A model generated the notes under the pieces. It was not told the origin of the DNA. It saw only the letters and a program-made list of their open reading frames with translations, and did no database searches. Made by a program: the position numbers and the translations under genes. 64,000 nucleotides of DNA from Hansfordia pulvinata (taxonomy: Eukaryota > Ascomycota > Sordariomycetes > Xylariales). The first letter of the stretch is position 1, and each line of letters opens with the position of its first letter. Of this stretch, positions 36,113 through 48,324 are shown piece by piece. The stretch covers positions 1,736,001 to 1,800,000 of the forward strand of contig BJKQ01000010.1 in NCBI GenBank assembly GCA_006538405.1. The letters run 5' to 3'.

Positions 36113-38152
36113 TCTGAGGCGGATAATCATGCTTTGTCCAAATCCGTGGTCTTCGCCGAAGGCGCGGAAATCATACCTGATCCTGACTTCCAGGCTGGGA
36201 CCTTGTCACACGCCAGCCTTCCTGTCCATGGCCGGCAGTGAGACTACAGTATCATCATCAATCATGCTGAGCGACATGGGACTTGGACAGCGACGGCCTC
36301 ACGTCGACGCGGTACAATGTTCCATCTCCATCTGTCAAGCAGATAGTATCTAGTCAGGCAGGTACTTGCAAGTTGCGCTTCGGTGCGACTCTTCATAGTA
36401 CTGCCTCTCCACCTATGCGAAGCTTCATCTCAGTGGTTTCCCACGCCGCTCTCTCTCCTTCTGTAGACCCTTCTTCCGAGCCTAACGTCGGTCGGCATCG
36501 CAGTTCCCACCTTGGGATATATTGTTAGCCACCCGAGATGCCGGTGAGATATTTCGTCTCCGCCCCCAGGAGCGCTGCTTTCTGGCTTTGCAGAGTAGCT
36601 GCGGGTCGCGACCTGTCGCATATGGGATACGATACGGCTCTCTTCTTCAGGGCCTTTTGAGGCACCCGCTCTGTTCTGCATGGCGCGAAGGTGCCGGCCG
36701 AGGCAGCGAAGCCGTGACCGTAGGGCACGACGCCACCAATGTTGGGACTTGGGGCCATGCTTTCTTGCCGGCAAGCCCGGCGAGGCACGGTGGTCAACGC
36801 CAGCGGCCTCACATGGGCGCGCGTGCGCCGGGACCTCGATACTTTTGTAAAACAATAATCACGTGAGCCCCGACGATCCCCATGTACCGCAGGATTCCGG
36901 GTCATCAGATGGACAGGAAGTTGGGGCGCCCTTCTAATCTCACTCGCAATCTCAATCACAGCCCCGGGAAAGGCTCAGACATGGCAAACCATCCGGCACC
37001 CCTGTGGCGGACGTATTCTTCTTCTTCTTCAGCGGTCTGCCTGCCCCCTCCATGCGGGGGAGGTGAGACAAGCACCATGTCTCCGAGTCAGAAGTCGGAG
37101 GCCTCCCAACCCCCAAGGCGAGGGAGCGCAGCCAGACGAGACGAGAAGAGTCGTTGCTACGACATGATTATTATTTTCACTCCAGTTTGGAGTCTGACCC
37201 TTGCCCCCGTCCCCATCCATTGAAAACAAAAAAATTGACCCCCGAGATCTGGCTCATGTTGGACAGCGAGCCAGGTCCGGTTGCCTCGACTAACCCACTT
37301 CCTCACTTTGCTGATCCCCTCGATCGGCGCAGGCGTACTCGTGGCTGATGCTCTCTCTCTCTCTCTCTTTCCGAGGTGGGGCACGGCTCTACCCTACGAA
37401 CGGTTGGGTGAGCCGCACTTCAACGCGCCGTTACCCGGCTGTTCCCTCGGGCCTCAAAGCACGCCCGCCAATTCTATTTTCCCCCTTGGGCGCGACTTGC
37501 GAGCACTCTGCGAGTGACTCTGGCAGGTGAGGCGAACAGCGGCGCTGCCGAGACGGTGTAGCTTTCGTGGCGTTTTGCTCTCCGCCTGGCGCGGCCCGCT
37601 TCGGCTTGTGAAAGTGAGGGGCGATGGGTTGTGAGGCGGCAGCGAGATTGGTACATTTTCCTGAGCCACAGTTGTCACGAGCACGCCCGGTGTGCGTCCA
37701 GTGTGTGCATTGATTCGCAAGTGTGTGTGTTGTCGGATGATGCCCGCTCGGTCTATTGCGCAACCGACACGTCGGTCAGGTGTGGGTGCTGGCTGGGTTG
37801 AGTTTGTCGACGACGGTCTGGGGTGGCTCGTGTTGCGCAATCACTCGTGCGTCCGCACTGCCTACTCAGTCCCAGTTCTCGGGCCGTAGGTTGCAAAGTG
37901 AAGAGTCTCGCGTCCCGTATGTAATGGGTAGAGCCAGGCCAGCCGGAGGGGAGGGAGGGCGAAGCAACTTCGCGCGAGAGGAGCCAGCCTAAGCATTTCG
38001 GCTGGTCGGACCAATAGAGTCTCGCAGGGGGCCATCTCGATTGCCCCATGTGGAAAGTGACCATGTTCAGTGCGGCGGCCGGGCCGGGGGCCAAGGAGGA
38101 GGACGCGTCGAGAGGTGAGAGGCAAGCCACGCCTGCGCCGCCAGACAGGTAT

Positions 38153-38393
38153 GAGCACTCCAGTCGTAGGCTCGAGCACTCCAGTCGTAGTCGTAGGCTC
38201 GAGCATACGCGGTAGAAATGGGATGACGTCGAAGTGCCAGTAGGCTATCGGACTTGAGACGGGAATAGCGGTTTCTTCCCCGCAGTTTTCTTCCCCCCGG
38301 CTGACGACTTCTGCAAGCTTCCGGGCCGGGCAGGCTCAGCAGCACGTCTAGGCTCGCCGCTTTCAAGCCACGGGCACATGCTTTCAAGCCACG
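38153..38393. repeat. Two short direct duplications
   Basis: A 21-nt unit beginning GAGCACTCCAGTCGTAG occurs at 38153-38173 and again at 38174-38200, where it carries an internal 6-nt expansion. A 14-nt unit (GCTTTCAAGCCACG) is repeated at 38359-38372 and 38380-38393. Confidence 0.85.
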
Positions 38394-39278
38394 ACCAATC
38401 TCTGTTGGGGCCCACTGAGCCTCGGCTGTCTGCTATGCTCCAGCCTCTTGCACTCACAAAAGTGCGATGGATGTGAGTGATGTGAGGAGACCTCAGGACG
38501 GGAAAGAGGCGTGCGTGGGGCCAAGGGTCAAGGCTCGTGCGCTGGCACGAATGAGGGGACTTGGACGGGAAAAAGCGGCTAAACGGCACAAGCCACATCG
38601 AATCGACGTCGTGTGGCGGTCCTCCCACAGCCCCATGTGATTGGGACGCCGGGGCCCCTTCTTCGTGGGTGCTCATCGACAGGGATCGCTGCATCTCTCA
38701 ACCCTTCCCCCGCCGGAATCCGTCAAGCGGCTGTCAACACCTTCGAATCGCCCAGCCCAGCGCGCCGCCATCGCCGATGACCAGGTATGAAGGGCTGATG
38801 CTCCCAACCAGCCCACATGGGATATATGAACTCCCTTTTCACTTATGTCTTTCGTGACGCCGCTGCTGTCTGCCGGCACCCGCTGCCGTCTGGTAGAATA
38901 GAAAGGGGGTGGGTGCGGAGACGACACGGAACCGTCCGACTCACGTCTCGGCCCCAGCCCAACGTCGAGAATGTTACTTCTGAACCGTGACAGCTGCCAC
39001 GCCGCAAGCCTTGAGAGTGATGCCAAATCAGAAACACGGGTCTGCCGTGATGACCGGGACGCTCTGAGAGGCCAGAGAGCCGCTCTTTTGAGTGATATCC
39101 GAACTATTCGAGTATCGTCTTTGGAAACAATACTCAGGTACTCTGCAGGCATCAGTGCCGCTTTTGTCACCCGTCGTGACTATGAGTCTTGTCTCCTCGT
39201 CGCGCTGGGAAATTCGATTTTCTCCTTTCTCGTGAAAGCGCGTCCTCTCCACGCAGACCAGGTACAACTCAGTTACGA

Positions 39279-42229
39279 CTAGATCTGGTACGGGGTAATT
39301 TGCGAAGACGAGAAGACGCTTTCGGGGTCGGTGGCGTCGTAAGCCACCATATTGAGGTCGTCCAGCATAAAGTTGAAGAAGGAGAAAGGTGTCTGGAAAT
39401 TGTCGAGGGCGTCTGCCAGGGGGGTTCATAGCGTGTCAGTAGCCCGCATACGTACGGCGCGTGCTGGAGAGGGTAGCAGTAGATGCTGGTCCGCACCGCT
39501 TGGCTTGCTCACCTTGTTGTTGTTGTTGTTGTTGTTGTTGCACAGCGGGATTGTTGCCCATCTGCACGTCGCTGGTGGGAGGGAAAACTGGATGCGACAT
39601 GTCTGCGGCCGCAATGCCACCGGCAGCCTCGCCGAGAGTGCCGGGTAAGGAGCCGGGTGCCCCTTCGCCGGGGTCGTCGCCGAGCACAACTCGGAGCGCC
39701 TCGGCGGCCTTGTGGGCCTCGGCGGACGCCCCGCCGCTGCGGGACCAAATTTTCCGCGTCCTCCGCAGAAGGGACTGGATATCGCCCAGAAGCGTCCCCG
39801 TCCCCGTTCCCGCCCCGGGCCCGAGGCCCCGGTGGGCGGTGTGAGCAATAGACGTGTCCAGGTCCATGTTCCGGACACAGAAGCACAGGACGCTCGTGGC
39901 CAGCAGGAACTCATGGTTCACCATGGACGACATGACCCACCGGATCGACTCGAGCCGCCCCCCGGGCTGCAGCTCATCGTCAAGGACGTGCTGGTGCTCG
40001 AGGGTGCCCATGGCCGAGGACACGCACGCGTTTCGCGAGTACGTGTACGCGTGGGCGTGGGCGTGGGCATGCGCGCTGGCGCTGCTGTTGCTGCTGCTGT
40101 TGCTGCTGCTGTTGCTGCTGCTGTTGTTGTGGCCGCGGTTGTCCGCGGGGTCGGGGTTGCTGTTGCTCGTCTCGGGCGTCAAGTACTTGCGGTGGAGCAG
40201 GATCTTGGCCCGGAAGTACACGAGTTCAATGTGTATTCTCTGCCGGGGGCAAGGAGAAGTCAGAAAGGGCGAGGGGAGCCCAGAAGGCAGACAGAAAATC
40301 GTCGCAAATCACTCACCTGTGTAATGAGCTTGGGCGAGTCCATGATGGACTTGGACATGGGCCGGTGGCGGCAGGGCGGGGGATGTCGTCCATGGTCTGG
40401 CCCAGCTTGGCGTCAATGTCCATGACGGTCTTGTACGAGTGCGGGCGGGGATCCGTGACTAGGTCCGAGACGATGCTGAAGGCCTTGCTTATCCTGGACT
40501 TGGCCACGGCCATCAGGGCCGGGGTGAGCTCGGTCCGCGGCCTCTCGGGCGGCAGCGAGACCATCTCCGGCCAGATGTCGTCGTCTTGCAGGTTGCGAGG
40601 CTCGAGGATGTCGACAATGGAGTCCTTGATGATCCGCGGCATGCCCATCTGGGTCGAGCAGGAGAGATCCATCATGAACAAGGTCGCCCAGACGCGCCTC
40701 CTCATCTCGCCTTCGAAGGGGGAGAGGGACTTGAAGTGCGCCGGATCCCTGTGCAAGCCCATGAGTGTTGCTGGAGAACTGTCAGCCAGGGAAATAGGGG
40801 AGGCCGACCCGGGAATCCAGATCCGTCCAGAGCAGACACACCTATCTGCATAAGATTGCCCACGACAAGCCAGGTGCCAATGTCCGAATCCTGCCTGAGA
40901 TACTGCTCCATGATCACGTAGTTGGCCATGGTTTCTAGGATGTGGGGCCCTCCGCGGCTGTAGTTGGACAAGACCAGACACTGCACGACCTTGGTTCGGT
41001 ATCGCTCGATCGTGGCCACTGTCTCCGGGTCGTGTTGCGGGGCGCGCGCCTGGGGCTGCTTCGAGATGCGGATCTTGGGGTTTTGAAACTGCGTGGCCAG
41101 GCAGCACATGCTGAACAGGAGAGCCAGCCACGAGGGCGAGGCGGATTCTGGGTCTTCCCAGAACTGGATATACTGGTTCCGGGGTTCAGCCACGACGGGA
41201 TGCAACTGTGGCGGCGAGCTGGGAGTCCACCTACATGCCTCATGAACTCGTGTGTATGGACAACACCTGCACACTCACGAGTCAGTTGTCGTTGGGGGGC
41301 CGCAGCGCGAAGAGGCTCACGTACGGATGGAGTACTCGAGCGAGGTGAAGTAGTACGCTACCAGGCGGTCTGCTACGCGGCGTGGTGGCAGCGCGGCGAT
41401 GGCGTCCCGCGTGGTGGTCGGCTCACAGCCTTGTTGCAGCAGGATGCCCGGGCACATGGTCGGCAGCGTCCTCGCGGTGTCTGCTGCTGCTGCTGCTCCT
41501 GCTCCTGCTGCTCCTGTTGCTCCTGCTCCGGTCTCTTCCTGGCTGGCAGGCTGCTCTCTCATCTCAGGGATGCCTTTGAGGAGGGAGGTCCAGTGAGAGG
41601 GATCCCGATACCCCGGACCTTGGCTGTTCAAGTTCAACGTGCCGGCGGGACTGGGGGATGAGGATGGACCGACAGCGGGCCGGGGTGCAATTGGACGCTC
41701 ACTCCTATGAGCAGGACACTCCGTCTCATTCGCCCGGACGGAAGGCCCTTGAAGAGGGCGGGTTATTGTCTCTGCGGCAGGCGGCTCGGCGCCCCGGCCG
41801 GGCGTGGACGCCGGGACCGAGATCGCTGTGGCCCTGTCGGGGAAGAAGGGGTGCTGGCATGGCTGGCCGCATGTTGGCGCTGAGACGAGTATTGCTCGGC
41901 AAAAACACACTGTGCGGCGACGCTGTTCTTCTGTGTGTCCTGGAGTGAGCAAACACCGTATGGCAACGAAGCAGGAGGGGGATATGGGGCGTACAGTACA
42001 GTTGGAGCAGGGTTGCTGGCGATCACACCTGAGTCTGTGTCGTTTCCAGAAGAGTCAAGTGTCAGCGGATAGCTCCGGACGTTCGCTTGAGGGGAGGGGG
42101 AGCAACAGACTTTCGTCTCCGGCATGTGTTGCACGAGAGCTGGGGCTTGTCGCGGCGGCGATTCGGCGGAGGGCGAGGGCGGGCGGCCTGGGGCGAGGGC
42201 TGCTGGTCCGCCATCTGACCGTCCATCAT
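39279..42229 (-). CDS. Zn2Cys6 transcription factor with fungal-specific TF domain; apparent 1-nt frameshift in exon 4
   Basis: Nuclear DNA-binding regulator. Six exons: 42229-42111, 42034-41321, 41218-40842, 40770-40317, 40239-39513 and 39412-39279, about 841 aa. The zinc cluster uses Cys 33, 36, 43, 49, 52 and 61 (CNTCRRRKLRCDRQQPCSNC, spacing C2C6C5C2C8C) and is split by an intron after RRRK, a common position in this family. HWTSLLKGI and LPPRRVADRLV lie in exon 2. The fungal TF domain includes WLALLFSMCCLATQF, GLHRDP and MRRRVWATLFMMDL. The C-terminus ends NFMLDDLNMVAYDATDP, after a Q9 tract and an Asn/Ser repeat. In exon 4, GQTMDDIP and MSKSIMDSPKLITQ are in different frames; one extra base in the G5 run (40378-40382, + strand) restores the frame and all later splice phases. 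It is head-to-head with the FAD monooxygenase, a candidate target. An upstream in-frame Met at 42412 is an alternative start. Confidence 0.87.
39514..39540 (-). repeat. Poly-Gln tract (CAA)9 in the Zn2Cys6 factor
   Basis: Nine CAA codons directly before the last intron; all units are CAA, so it behaves as a pure microsatellite. Confidence 0.9.
40050..40130 (-). repeat. Asn/Ser and Ala/His codon repeats in the Zn2Cys6 factor
   Basis: AAC/AGC triplets encode an SSSN-type repeat (40081-40130), followed by alternating Ala-His codons. Predicted disordered linker C-terminal to the TF domain. Confidence 0.85.
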
Positions 42230-42402
42230 GCCGCGGGAGGTCAGTCTGCCCGAGCTGCGCCAGCTCTCGGATGGATGTGATGCAGACTTTGGTCGCCATG
42301 AGCCGGGGCGACGACGGAGATGCCGTGCTGTGGTCAAGCAGAGCGTCGTCCGTCCGGGCGGTCGAAGGGTGACGCCGACCATCCTCCGAGGGGGACTAGC
42401 TC

Positions 42403-42413
42403 CATTGGCCAAT
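42403..42413. promoter_or_regulatory. Inverted CCAAT-box pair
   Basis: ATTGGCCAAT-type palindrome (ATTGG at 42403-42407, CCAAT at 42409-42413), a candidate CCAAT-binding-complex site upstream of the Zn2Cys6 gene. Confidence 0.45.
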
Positions 42414-43029
42414 CAGCAACCCTCCCACCGTCCGATCGTCCGGATGTGGGTCGCCGGGCTGTCAACCAGGTGAGACCACTACTCGTGCAATCACCGCCGT
42501 CCTGTCCAAGTCGGTCCACTTCGACGACGGGCACCGAGTGTCATCGCTCACTGTGGTGCAGTGTCACACGTGAGATTTTGATCAGGTTGAAGCTACCCAC
42601 GTAGGTAAGAAGCATACGAGGATGTACCTAGGCTGGTTGACAAGCTATCTACTTTGGGAACGCAACACTTCCAGAGAGTCGCAGCCACTCCTCTCCCTCT
42701 CTGGCCCCTTCAGCATGGACACACACTGGCGCGCAGACACCTCGCGAATGGATCAGAAACCTCACCACGCAAGCCCAGCAGACCAGCTCAGCAAACACCG
42801 CAACGGGAACCCAGACGCGTCTAGAGCCGGGCCTTCACCTCGGTTCTCGGTCACCATGCGACCCCGCCGCCAGCTTCCGTCCTCCTCGTACGGGCATCAC
42901 CCAGGTGTTCCCAGCGAGAATCGACCGTCCGAGACTAGGTAACTAATAGCACGCGCCAGCTAGCACGGCCGGGCATTCGGGATGCGGCGTCGAGAGTCAT
43001 TATACGGGGGAGGTGCGCATGACTAAGGG

Positions 43030-43036
43030 TATAAAG
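43030..43036 (+). promoter_or_regulatory. TATA box of the FAD monooxygenase gene
   Basis: TATAAAG located 218 nt upstream of the ATG at 43254, followed by an A/C-rich leader, which suits a 5' UTR of about 150-190 nt. Confidence 0.55.
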
Positions 43037-43253
43037 AAGCCGCAGCTCCCCGGCGCCGGATCGAGATAAAAGGGAAAAGCAGGCTCAAGGGGACCACGGG
43101 CACAACACGAGCGATCTACGGCAAAAGCCTCACCACACACATAACATAACCTTGTCACGCTTTTCATCTACAAAATCACATCTCACGCATCCCACGCATC
43201 CCAGCATCCCGCCACACGAAAGTAACACACACCCCAGCCCCCCACGCGCCGCC

Positions 43254-44746
43254 ATGGCCGTCAAGCGGGTTCTCATCCTCGGCGCCGGCCCCTCCGGCCT
43301 GGCAGCCGCCATCGCTCTGACCAAGACGGCGAGAGAAGTAGCTGCTGCTGCTGCCGCTTCGCCCCAGAGCGGCGACACCCCGCAGCAGATCCAGATCACC
43401 CTGATCGAGGTCCGCGACCGCCTGCAAACCATCGGCGGCACCATCGTCCTGACCCCGCTGGCCATGCGCTACCTCGACCACCTCGGCGCCGGGGACCGCC
43501 TGCGCGCCCGCGGCATCCCGCTCGCCGACGGCATGGACTACGTCTCGCTGCGGACGGGCCGGCGCCTCGGCAACATCTGGGGCGGCATCGGCGCCGTCCG
43601 CGTCGCGCGCGGCGCCGTCGTCGAGACCCTCATGGACGTCCTGACCGCCACCACCGGCGTCGACGTGCAGTTCGGCAGGCGCGTGGTGCGCATCTCGGAG
43701 CAGCAGCAAGTGACGGAGACGGAGACGGCGACGAAGAGCGAGGAGGAGGAGGAGGAGGGCAGGAAGAAGAACGATGCCAGCAGCAGCGACGGTCCTGTGG
43801 TGCTCGAATTCAGCGACGGGAGCACCCTGGCCGGCGACGTGCTGCTGGGCTGCGACGGCCTTCACTCGGCCGCGCGCCGCCTCTGGGTCGAGCCGGGCCG
43901 CGACAAGGCCTACTCCGGGCGCGTCCTGGTCATGGGCTTCCGCGAGCGCGCCGACGTCGCCCCCACCGCCGACGGCGACGGGGCCGGGGCCGGGACAGGC
44001 TCGCCGCTCGCCCTGGCCGACGGGTCCCCCGGCCTCCGCGACACGGCGCTCGTGTCGAGCCCCAACGGCATCCTGCTGACGTCCTACTACGAGCCCACGA
44101 GGAGCAGCATCTACTTCGCCGACGCCATGACCATGGACGAGCCCAAGGGCGCGGCCGACGGCGCCGACTCGCGCGACGGCTGGAAGCTGCTCGCCGGCGA
44201 CCAGGACGCGCTCAAGAGGCAGGTGGTCGAGAGGTTCCAGACGGGACGCGTCCGCGGCATCCAGGACCTCGTGGCCGGCTGCGAAAACTGGCACCTCTAC
44301 CCCGTCTACCTACTGCCGCCCGGCGGCCGCTGGCACAAGGGGCGGACTTTGATCATGGGCGACGCAGCGCATGCGGTAGGTTTCCGAACCCACCTTGAAC
44401 CCAACTCCACGCAAACGCACAAGCTGACAGCCACGCGCAGATGCCGCCCCAGGGCGAGAGCACCGGGATCGCCATTGAGGACGCCGTGCTGTTTGCCCAC
44501 GTCTTCCAGCGGCACCAGTCCCGGAGCGTGGAGCAGCTCTTCCTGGATTTCGAGGCCCTTCGACGCCCCACCATCGACAAGTACCACGCCAGCGCGGTAT
44601 GGGCCATGGAGCACGGCTTCCGCAAGACGTCGTGGTTCGGCTCTATCCTGCTGGAGTGGGGCACATGGCTGTACCTGCTGATTAAGCGATGGAGGCAGGA
44701 CGAGCACTTCTCGGGGGATGTCCGCAAGCTCGAGCTGCCGGAGTAG
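43254..44746 (+). CDS. FAD-dependent monooxygenase, salicylate-hydroxylase-like (group A)
   Basis: Single-component flavoprotein hydroxylase using NAD(P)H and O2; typical substrates are aromatic acids, or polyketides in fungal clusters. Exons 43254-44375 and 44441-44746, 475 aa, with a 65-nt intron in phase 0. Dinucleotide-binding motif GAGPSG is at residues 10-15, preceded by the usual hydrophobic strand (KRVLILGAG). LLGCDGLHSAAR corresponds to the DG motif contacting FAD and NAD(P)H. The second FAD motif, GDAAHAMPPQGESTG, is split by the intron exactly after GDAAHA. A Glu-rich insertion (EEEEEEGRKKND) near residue 167 and a Gly/Ala-rich one near 240 are surface loops. The C-terminal WFGSILLEWGTWLYLLI is hydrophobic and could touch a membrane. 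The Zn2Cys6 factor next to it, in divergent orientation, is its likely regulator (inference). AATAAA lies 92 nt after the stop. Confidence 0.92.
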
Positions 44747-47700
44747 CCCTCATCGGCTTGACGAGCTGCGTGTAGCTGTCCTGTGGGTGTAGATGTAGCA
44801 TCATTTCCCTGAACATATTTGTACAGGTTCTAGAGGTAATAAATACGATGGCGTTGGCTTTGAGACGAGATCAATCGTGATCCTTGCGACCTGCCTGTCT
44901 CGGGCATAAGATGAGCTGCTGGTGGACATTCCGCCCAATATGGCACCGAGCCGGGGTTGTGTGGATGTCCTCTGGCGCCCGCGTGGCGTGGCTCTGTGGC
45001 GTCAAAGCCGGCAATAAATACGACAGCCCACGGATCACTCGGCCAGGGGTCTTCGAATATACCGAGCTGTGATTCAAAGCCTTGGCCAGCCGCGCAGGAC
45101 TGTCGGTCCTCAAGTGGCCTTGCGGGCGGAAGACTGAGAGGACGTTCAGCTCGTGCGCGGGCTGGAACCCCTTAGCGGGGCCAAAGGCATGACGACCCGA
45201 GGCGCACCGAATAGGAGGCTGCCCATCCAGGGGAAGCATTGCCGTAGCGCCAACGCGTTTCATTCGCCGGCAGAGCGCAAACCGGACCAAGGAATTTGCA
45301 TCGCGCCTACGGCTGACGTCGAACATTTATTCGAAACCACGGCCCGTTCTAGCGCGCAGAGCTGGGCTGCGAATGTGGTCGGCTGCCCATTGCAGCCTAC
45401 GAGCACTCGTACTATCGGGTCAGGCGGAAAAGGAGTTGCGGAGATGGTGTGATGACGGGGATCCTACCCGTTCAGACCAGTGAGTGATGGTGTTGGCCCA
45501 AGATGATCAGGGCGGCGCGGGAAGGCGGCACGGGTGCTCAGCTGTTCTTTGTGTGAACGAGTGTGTCTTCTTTGTGGCTGAACAGCGGCTTTCTGCGGCC
45601 GAAACAACAAACGCGCAGGCTGGGGCTCGAGCTGCGGCACAAACCAAACCGGGAGCCGTGTAACCGGCGTAATGAGCCTCTCATCCAACCCAAAGATCGT
45701 AACGCCACAGAGGGCGGCTTTCTGTGCGACGGCGGAGATGAGGCGGCAGCAGGCTCGTGGTTGGGACCCGGCAAGCGTGCAGGCGGCGTGGAGGCGGGCC
45801 CCCCTTGCGGCCTACATGGGTGGGATTGCGGTGGCGACAAGATCCTTCTGAAGCGGAAGCCGCGTAACCGCCAGGCAATGAAAACTCAGATCTGATGTAC
45901 TCGTACAGGCGCTTGTGGCTCGAGGTCGAAACGCAGAGGCCCGTGAAGTGACGATGGCCACGGCGACACGGGGCGTCCTGGCCGCGGGGGATCGACGCCA
46001 GGGTTGTGGAGTCGCAACGGCGATCAGGCCACAGGCAAGCCGCACGGCGCGGACGCGAGACAGGCCAGAGGGCTGGCAGGTAAATAGGCCATCACGAAGT
46101 TAAGACGGGAGAGCGTCGCGGTGTCAGACTGGATAGAAAACGAGCCGGGTGCAAACAATAAAAGCCTGGAGGCAGACGGGCTTCTTGCAAGCCGGGGGGC
46201 GAATGCTCTCGTCAGATCGGGCGGTCTAGAACGAGCGATGGCCACCCGAGGGGCGGGAAAGCATGGGCGGGATGGGCTAGTTGAAGCGGGAGCGACGAAA
46301 GAGAGGTGGGTGACTGGTTGCCGCGGTGGTGTCGGTGTTGGTGGTTGTGGTGTTGTGGTGGTCGTGATGGCATTGAATGGATGGATGGCGATGAAGCGTC
46401 TGGTCGGACTCAACAAGGACCTGCAGCCGGTGTACCGCGCCAAGTACTGGCTGGATGCCACTGGTAGCATCAGAGCGTGGCATGCAGGAGAGGTCTGGGG
46501 TACATCTGAGGATACATCATACCCTGAGGTACTCATGCGAGTGATCCAATCAGATGCTTGTAGGTACCTAGGTGCCTACATACCCTTGCTAAGTACATGT
46601 GAACAACCAAAAAAGGGAGCGCCGGGGTGCCGTGGGTGGCAGATGGTGGAGCCCGGGCTGGCGAGCGGGTGGCTGAGAAGTGCCGACAGCGAGCGTCCCT
46701 TAGGTGCATACTCGTACCTGGAGTGCCTGGGATGTATCCCGGAACCCGAGTGGCAGGTGGCAGCCCCCCGGTAGCGGGCCTTCTGTACTCGTACCCTATC
46801 GGGGCCGCCTGGGCCGCCGCTGGTGTTTCACGGGCGCTCCACTGGCGGCGCAAGTGGGCGCGAATCGCAACGCGCCTACGCCACGCACCACCACCGGCGC
46901 CTCTCACCCGCCCTTTGCCTCTGCGCCCAGGGTTACGAGTAGGCGGGAGGGGCGAGGGGTCTTCGTTTTCTTGCTCTCTCTTTTTTTCTTTTTTCTTGCT
47001 TGTTGGACGCTGGCAAGGACTTCGACTCGGGTACGCTATGGATGTATTGAATGCTGCCTGGAGCGGGTGTACTGGTACTGTTGTGCTGGATGAGTGATGG
47101 CGTGAACGATAGGGGGCTTTTTATATTACCCCCCCCTTCCGCACTTCGTCCGCGGCTGCACGTCCGTCCTTTGGATCTCGTCACAGGATTCGTTCGACTC
47201 GCCAGCTCTCGTCAGAACCGTCCAACTCCCGCATGACCTGAACGTCAACCAGCCCGCTTCGAGAACCTGGATCTGTCAGTCCACGTTCCCTGACCCCGGC
47301 GCCCCTCTTTGTCTTCCCGTCCTCGTAGACGTCGGCTTGGCTGGCTCCCCGCAGGGTTGGGTTTTCGTGCAACACTTCTCACTTACACACACACACACAT
47401 CACCATTGGCTGTTCTCCCCAGTAGACAACCCTGTCATTGTTACGAGTTAGGTAGTCGGGGAATATTCGTGTACATAGGTACCGGCTTACCTCCCTGCCG
47501 ACTCCGGACCCGATCCTACGGACGATGCCATTCAGGGGCAGCCCCTTTGTCCGACCTCCTTATTAGTGGCCTTCAATAACACGCCCCCTACCACTAGCAA
47601 ACTTGCAAGTTGAACACTTGACTTTTTCAAGAGCAGGTTGTTTGTTGGCTGCTTGTGCCCCGCGCCCGAGTCCATTGAATACGAGTACATCATACCTACC

Positions 47701-48324
47701 TACCTAACGAGGCACCTAAGGTTGTCTGCCCAAGCGACGTCGGATGTACACACGTTGTCGCTTGTGGTAGATATAAAGCCTGCCCGGCAACCATTGCGCC
47801 CGGCCAGACGCGCGGGTCTGTTGTGCAACAAGACGCCTCCCTTTCGCGTGCTGCTTTCCTCAGATACAGGTGCTGGCTCATCTATCTGCCTTACACACAT
47901 ACCCATCTACATACATACGCATCCGCGACAACACCACTCACTCACTCACTCATCGGCAAAGGCAGCCCGTCCGTCCTAACCCCGACCTGGACTGTCCCCG
48001 GAGGATCGTCCCAGCTTCCACTCCCTTTTTGTCGACACTCGATGGCCAGGACAGACAGGACGTGCCTCCATTCCGCTCCTTGACACCGTTCCGCTCTTGC
48101 CAGCCAGCCAGCCGGACTGCTTCCCAGTGTTTTCCACCTTCTCGCCGGCTTCTTCGATACGATAACCCCGCCGCCAACCACACCTCAAGCACCCACCCCT
48201 TCGAGGTATCCGGAGCCCATCGCGGTTCCCGGCCCATAGGCCAGCCCCCTCTCACCTCACCACTCGTCAGCGGGCAGCTAAGGCTCGACAGAAAGGAATT
48301 CCAAAGAAGAATAAATAAGAAAAA
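44747..48324. other. Intergenic, 3.6 kb
   Basis: 3' flank of the monooxygenase, then promoter/leader of the LPMO. Octamers at 45898, 46709, 46786, 46934 and 47680; AGGTACCT at 46562. A TATAAAG at 47772-47778 and pyrimidine-rich DNA from 47.9 to 48.3 kb suggest the LPMO transcript starts several hundred bases before its ATG. No coding exon supported. Confidence 0.55.
44838..44843 (+). terminator. Candidate poly(A) signal of the FAD monooxygenase gene
   Basis: AATAAA 92 nt downstream of the stop codon, with T-rich sequence just upstream. Confidence 0.5.

Larger units (their letters stand above)
30691..39278. other. Intergenic, 8.6 kb, repeat-rich
   Basis: Lies between the 3' ends of the CP2 gene (+) and the Zn2Cys6 gene (-), so it holds neither promoter, yet it is long and dense in short repeats: octamer cluster, GT and TTG microsatellites, C16 and G18 tracts, a purine tract and local duplications (listed separately). 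No supportable coding exon seen. An unannotated non-coding transcript or a weakly conserved small gene cannot be excluded. Confidence 0.55.
42230..43253. promoter_or_regulatory. Bidirectional promoter: Zn2Cys6 factor (-) / FAD monooxygenase (+)
   Basis: About 1 kb between the two start codons. An inverted ATTGG..CCAAT pair lies at 42403-42413, some 180 nt before the factor's start, and a TATA box lies near the monooxygenase (separate entry). CGG half-sites suited to Zn2Cys6 dimers are plentiful in this GC-rich DNA, so no single operator can be chosen by eye. Confidence 0.55.

Noticed and set aside
13928..39278. Transposon remnants in the two large gene-free stretches
   Set aside because: No reverse transcriptase, transposase or integrase motif, no long terminal or inverted repeats, and no AT-rich RIP signature visible. 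A database search could still find short fragments.
43176..44294. 372-codon open frame antisense to the FAD monooxygenase
   Set aside because: Shadow frame created by GC-rich codon bias of the sense gene, whose motifs are unmistakable.
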